DNA of 8,174 nucleotides, taken from positions 1 through 8,174 of the forward strand of contig DAHWTK010000077.1 of assembly GCA_027328825.1 (NCBI GenBank), written 5' to 3'. Source of the DNA: Nitrospirota bacterium (GTDB lineage Bacteria > Nitrospirota > JACRHJ01). The notes under the pieces were generated by a model, which made no database searches, was not told the DNA's origin, and saw only the letters and a list, made by a program, of their open reading frames with translations. The translations under genes and the position numbers were made by a program. This document shows positions 5,655 through 8,174 of the stretch, one piece after another (position 1 is the stretch's first letter; the number at the start of each line of letters is the position of its first letter).

Positions 5655-6794
5655 ATGCCAAAGAGAATAGTAATCATCGGAGGAGGGGCGGGCGGAACAA
5701 TAACCGCAAACCTCTTAGCAAGGAATCTGTACCGTCAGCTGGTAAGCGGTCATGTCGTCATCAACATGATCACCGACAAGGCGGAACACGTATACCAGCC
5801 GGGTTTTCTCTACGTCGTTTTCGACAAGGTGCGCCCGGATGAGATCGTAAGGAAGCAAAAAGAACTCCTCGACCAGAACATAAACCTCTTTGTCGATCCT
5901 GCCGTAAAGATCGACAAGGAAAACAAGATAGTGCGCACCCAGAGCGGCAAGGAATTTCCGTACGACTATCTTGTCATAGCCACAGGCTCCAGGATTGTGC
6001 CTGAGGATATTCCCGGACTTAAAGAGGGCGGGCACTGGTTCTACGACATGGAAGGCGCAAAGAAACTTCGCCAGGCCCTGAAGGATTTCCCCGGCGGAAG
6101 AATCGCCATCACGGTCGGAGTGCCGCACAAATGCCCGGTAGCCCCACTTGAAATGACCTTCATGCTATACGAATACTTCAAGCAGAAAGAGATGCTCGAC
6201 AAGGTGGAGCTTTTCTACACCTACCCCATCAACAGGCTGCATTCACTTGAGCCCGTCGCCAATTGGGCGGTGCCGGAGTTCGAGAAGAAGGGTATAAAAT
6301 CCGAGACGTTCTTCAACATGGAAGAGATAGACGCGGAGAAGAAGGTCGTGCGCTCAATGGAGGGAAGCGAGCTTAATTACGACCTCCTGATAAGCGTCCC
6401 GCCGCACAAGGGCGCCCCGGTCGTAGCCGAATCCGGACTTGGTAAAGACGGATGGATAGCAACCGACAAGAAGACCCTTCACAACGAAGGCTCCGACAGC
6501 GTGTATGTAGTGGGAGACACGACCAATCTCCCCATAAGCAAGGCAGGCTCTACGGCGCATTTCGAGTCGCACATAGTCGCGGAGAGGATTTCCTCGGAGA
6601 TTACGGAAGGCTATAGCGAGACGGAATACGACGGCAAGGTCATCTGCTTTGTCGAGACCTCTTTCGACGAGGCGACATACATCTGGTTTAACTACAAAAC
6701 TCCGCCTACCCCGGTTCCCCCATCCAAAATGATCCACTGGATGAAACTGGGTTATAACAGGCTCTATTGGCTTTCCGCAAAGGGTATATTATGA
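5655..6794 (+). CDS. Sulfide:quinone oxidoreductase-like FAD flavoprotein
   Basis: 379 residues of the two-dinucleotide-domain flavoprotein fold. FAD site: IVIIGGGAGG at 5-14; ATGS at 109-112; VYVVGDTTNLP at 283-293, the usual FAD-binding GD motif, followed by the K-A-G-S-T-A-H-F-E helix. SQR and flavocytochrome c sulfide dehydrogenase use two redox cysteines beside FAD. Here the only two cysteines are C160 (VPHKCPVAPLEM) and C331 (VICFVETSFDEA), at the positions expected for that pair; the extra first cysteine of many SQRs is absent. The C-terminal segment (HWMKLGYNRLYWLSAKG, 361-377) is amphipathic and could touch the membrane. Probable reaction: sulfide or persulfide oxidation with electrons to quinone, at the cytoplasmic membrane face. 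An AGGA at 5643-5646 overlaps the tusA stop. Its end overlaps the next start (ATGA). The SQR-like class is well supported; substrate and acceptor are inferred. Confidence 0.88.
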   Translation: MPKRIVIIGGGAGGTITANLLARNLYRQLVSGHVVINMITDKAEHVYQPGFLYVVFDKVRPDEIVRKQKELLDQNINLFVDPAVKIDKENKIVRTQSGKEFPYDYLVIATGSRIVPEDIPGLKEGGHWFYDMEGAKKLRQALKDFPGGRIAITVGVPHKCPVAPLEMTFMLYEYFKQKEMLDKVELFYTYPINRLHSLEPVANWAVPEFEKKGIKSETFFNMEEIDAEKKVVRSMEGSELNYDLLISVPPHKGAPVVAESGLGKDGWIATDKKTLHNEGSDSVYVVGDTTNLPISKAGSTAHFESHIVAERISSEITEGYSETEYDGKVICFVETSFDEATYIWFNYKTPPTPVPPSKMIHWMKLGYNRLYWLSAKGIL

Positions 6795-7471
6795 TGGACA
6801 ACGCTGCCAGCACATTAACCGAAAAACTCTCCCAGCCCGATACTGCGGCGGCTCTGCTTCAAGCCGTGGAAAGCCTGACAAAGCTTCACGAGTCCGGGGC
6901 GCTGGAATTACTCGCACAGGCCGCCAAGGCAATCCCTGGCGCTAATGCCGCGACAGGCGCGCCTGCCGAAGACCCAGCCATTGCGGACATAAAGACTGTA
7001 ATCTCATTTATGTCCAATTCCGTCACGGAAAAAATGGTAGAGCACAACGCGATTATGATGGGAGAATTACTGGCTATCGCCAACGAAGCTGCGGACCCAT
7101 GTATGCTTGACGCCATAAGGGAACTGAAACGACTCCAGAAATCCGGCAACCTCAAAACGCTTTCCGAGGCATCGGATATGCTGGCCGTAATATCCAATGC
7201 CATTACTGATACCATGGTTCAGCGCATGGCGAGTCTGATGGCCTCGTTTGTGGAAGAACTGGCCTCGCCGCATATTCTTGACAGCATGAGGGGCATGACG
7301 ACATGTCTGTCCAAGACCATCAACGAGTTCGCGGTTAATCCACCCAAGCCCGGCATAAAGAGCCTGGTATCCCTGATGAGGGAGCCGGACGTTCAGATGG
7401 GGATGATGTTCATGGCCACGCTTGCCAAGAATATGCGAAACTGCATGATAAATACATATTCTGGCGATTGA
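6791..7471 (+). CDS. DUF1641-type helical protein
   Basis: 226 residues, all-helical, no membrane segment or signal peptide. The motif L-x-x-L-x-x-S-G-x-L-x-x-L occurs twice: LTKLHESGALELL (29-41) and LKRLQKSGNLKTL (112-124). This, with the late [DN]-x-x-V-Q-x-G-M-M-F-M segment (200-209), is the hallmark I associate with DUF1641. DUF1641 genes often sit next to SQR-like or formate-dehydrogenase-like genes and are thought to be accessory subunits; biochemical function is unknown. The start at 6791 gives an ATGA overlap with the SQR-like stop, with an AAAGGG upstream at 6779-6784, so translation is probably coupled. An in-frame ATG at 6767 would overlap the upstream gene by 28 bases and has no better ribosome binding site. 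The tight coupling suggests a complex with the flavoprotein. Confidence 0.8.
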   Translation: MMDNAASTLTEKLSQPDTAAALLQAVESLTKLHESGALELLAQAAKAIPGANAATGAPAEDPAIADIKTVISFMSNSVTEKMVEHNAIMMGELLAIANEAADPCMLDAIRELKRLQKSGNLKTLSEASDMLAVISNAITDTMVQRMASLMASFVEELASPHILDSMRGMTTCLSKTINEFAVNPPKPGIKSLVSLMREPDVQMGMMFMATLAKNMRNCMINTYSGD

Positions 7472-7496
7472 ACGTCTATCGGCGTTAGAGGTTTGC

Positions 7497-7898
7497 ATGA
7501 TCGCGAAACAGGTCATGGGTAAAGTCAAGGCGCCAAAAAAAGAAGCGAAATGCAGGGATGTGGCGCGTTACATGATTAGCGAAGACTATGGCCATATGCC
7601 TGTGGTCGACGAGTCGGAGAAGATTATCGGAATCATCTCTGAATTCGACCTCCTGAAGGCTGCAAGGATGGGCAAGGATCTGGACGAGATCACGGTCGGC
7701 GAACTGATGAGTCCCAAGGTGGTAACGGTTAATCACGACGATTCCATGGAATCTGTCATGGACATCATGACAAAGCATTACATCGTCTCGTTGCCCGTGA
7801 TAAAATACGACAAGGTCATCGGAATAATCAACCGCAGAAATGTTCTGCACAGCATCGTCGATCATGAATACATAGAGTATTTCATGACAATCCGCTGA
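7497..7898 (+). CDS. Stand-alone tandem CBS-domain protein
   Basis: 133 residues forming one Bateman pair. CBS 1 is about 1-58 (MIAKQVMGK, GHMPVVDESEKIIGIISEFDLLKAA) and CBS 2 about 65-122 (VGELMSPKVVTV, YIVSLPVIKYDKVIGIINRRNVLHSI). CBS pairs usually bind adenine nucleotides or S-adenosylmethionine. The ribose-contacting S/T-x-x-D motif is intact in CBS 1 (SEFD, 48-51) but altered in CBS 2 (NRRN, 112-115), so perhaps only one site binds. No effector domain is fused, so it must act on another protein, possibly the flavoprotein or DUF1641 protein made from the same operon. The ribosome binding site is TAGAGG at 7486-7491, five bases before the ATG, and the gene starts 25 bases after DUF1641. 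It is last before the terminator. An 11-bp tandem duplication spans its stop codon. Confidence 0.88.
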   Translation: MIAKQVMGKVKAPKKEAKCRDVARYMISEDYGHMPVVDESEKIIGIISEFDLLKAARMGKDLDEITVGELMSPKVVTVNHDDSMESVMDIMTKHYIVSLPVIKYDKVIGIINRRNVLHSIVDHEYIEYFMTIR

Positions 7899-7906
7899 CA
7901 ATCCGC
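7885..7906 (+). repeat. 11-bp perfect tandem repeat across the CBS gene stop codon
   Basis: TGACAATCCGC at 7885-7895 is repeated immediately at 7896-7906. The TGA stop of the CBS gene (7896-7898) is the first three bases of the second copy. Removing one copy would keep the frame open past CGC-CAG-GTA-AAG and beyond, so the present stop depends on the duplication. Confidence 0.85.
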
Positions 7907-7924
7907 CAGGTAAAGTTTCCCGTT

Positions 7925-7964
7925 AAACACGCAATGCATAGTCCTGTGCATTGCGTGTTTTTTT
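7925..7964 (+). terminator. Strong intrinsic terminator ending the sulfur operon
   Basis: Arms 7925-7938 and 7947-7960 pair over 14 perfect base pairs (core CACGCAATGCA with TGCATTGCGTG) around an eight-base loop TAGTCCTG. A run of seven T begins at 7958. The complementary strand has only three T after the stem, so it should work in the + direction. It lies 26 bases after the CBS stop codon. Confidence 0.92.
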
Positions 7965-7996
7965 ATCATACAAGCAAATCAAAACATATTAACTCA

Positions 7997-8025
7997 TTGA
8001 TTAATAACGCTTAATTAAGTACAAT
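7997..8025 (+). promoter_or_regulatory. Sigma-70-type promoter for the right-edge gene
   Basis: TTGATT (7997-8002), a 17-base spacer and TACAAT (8020-8025). Four of six and five of six bases match consensus. The start would be near 8032, giving a leader of about 65 bases to the ATG at 8097. The region is AT-rich and follows the terminator of the preceding operon. Confidence 0.55.
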
Positions 8026-8031
8026 TAATTG
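8010..8031. promoter_or_regulatory. Pair of 10-bp palindromes over the promoter, possible operator
   Basis: CTTAATTAAG (8010-8019) and CAATTAATTG (8022-8031) are each perfect palindromes, separated by two bases, with centres 12 bases apart. The second includes most of the -10 element and reaches the predicted start. A protein bound here would block transcription. AT-rich sequence gives short palindromes by chance, so this is tentative. Confidence 0.35.
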
Positions 8032-8096
8032 GATTTTCGGGGTTATTCCGGTTTATGTTTGTGCAGTTTTGTTTGCATGAGCAACGGAGGATAGAG

Positions 8097-8174
8097 ATGG
8101 CCCCGAATAAGAGTTTTACGGTTTTAAGCGCGTTTGTTTTTCTGTTTCTTCCCATGTTCCTCACCCTATCGCCG
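8097..8174 (+). CDS. Start of a probable exported protein, 3' end missing
   Basis: The window ends after 26 codons. GGAGG at 8086-8090 lies six bases before the ATG. The peptide has a short basic N-terminus (MAPNK) followed by a hydrophobic run with LSAFVFLFLPMFLTL, the pattern of a signal peptide or first membrane helix. No cleavage site or lipobox is reached. An ATG at 8077 runs into a stop after five codons and is not the start. Nothing can be said about the mature protein. It has its own promoter and follows a terminator, so it is not part of the sulfur operon. Confidence 0.7.
   Translation, partial: MAPNKSFTVLSAFVFLFLPMFLTLSP

Noticed and set aside
6767..6769. Earlier ATG as the DUF1641 start
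   Set aside because: It would overlap the SQR-like gene by 28 bases; the ATG at 6791 gives the usual ATGA coupling with a purine-rich site just upstream.

Overview
The window carries seven genes, all on the + strand: five complete, one cut by the left edge and one cut by the right edge. Base composition is balanced to slightly GC-rich and ATA is a common isoleucine codon. Gene content (large secreted Ig-like/beta-propeller protein, Crp/Fnr regulator, TusA, sulfide:quinone-oxidoreductase-like flavoprotein, DUF1641 protein) suggests a Gram-negative anaerobic or sulfur-metabolising bacterium, such as a Desulfobacterota or Nitrospirota lineage from sediment or groundwater. That placement is inference from gene content and is weak.

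Left region (1-3645): the C-terminal 1214 residues of a giant extracellular protein. Six bacterial Ig-like domains come first, and a seven-bladed Asp-box (BNR/sortilin-like) beta-propeller is inserted inside the second one. Three divergent repeats of a further beta-sandwich domain end the protein. It reads in frame from base 1, so the true start lies outside the window. A 120-base gap follows with no convincing terminator, then a gene for a two-helix membrane protein of unknown function (3766-4509). Its possible promoter would place the transcript start on the ATG (leaderless).

Central region (4510-7964): a compact sulfur module. A Crp/Fnr regulator (4587-5279) is followed by tusA-like, SQR-like flavoprotein, DUF1641 and two-CBS-domain genes in a tight run (gaps of 10, -4 and 25 bases), closed by a strong intrinsic terminator at 7925-7964. 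Four CRP-type sites (TGTGA-N6-TCACA pattern) lie at the two promoters: one before the regulator gene and three between regulator and tusA. One site at each promoter sits about 40 bases before the predicted transcript start, as in class II activation. The regulator's recognition helix carries the R-E-x-x-x-R residues that read GTGA in E. coli CRP. The simplest reading is a self-regulated local switch: the regulator senses a sulfur, redox or gas signal and turns on itself and the tusA operon. The flavoprotein would oxidise sulfide or a persulfide, TusA would carry the sulfane sulfur, DUF1641 would be a partner subunit and the CBS protein a possible nucleotide sensor. The signal and the reaction are not shown by the sequence.

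Right end (7965-8174): an AT-rich promoter region with two adjacent 10-bp palindromes over the -10 element, then the first 26 codons of a gene with a good ribosome binding site and a signal-peptide-like N-terminus.
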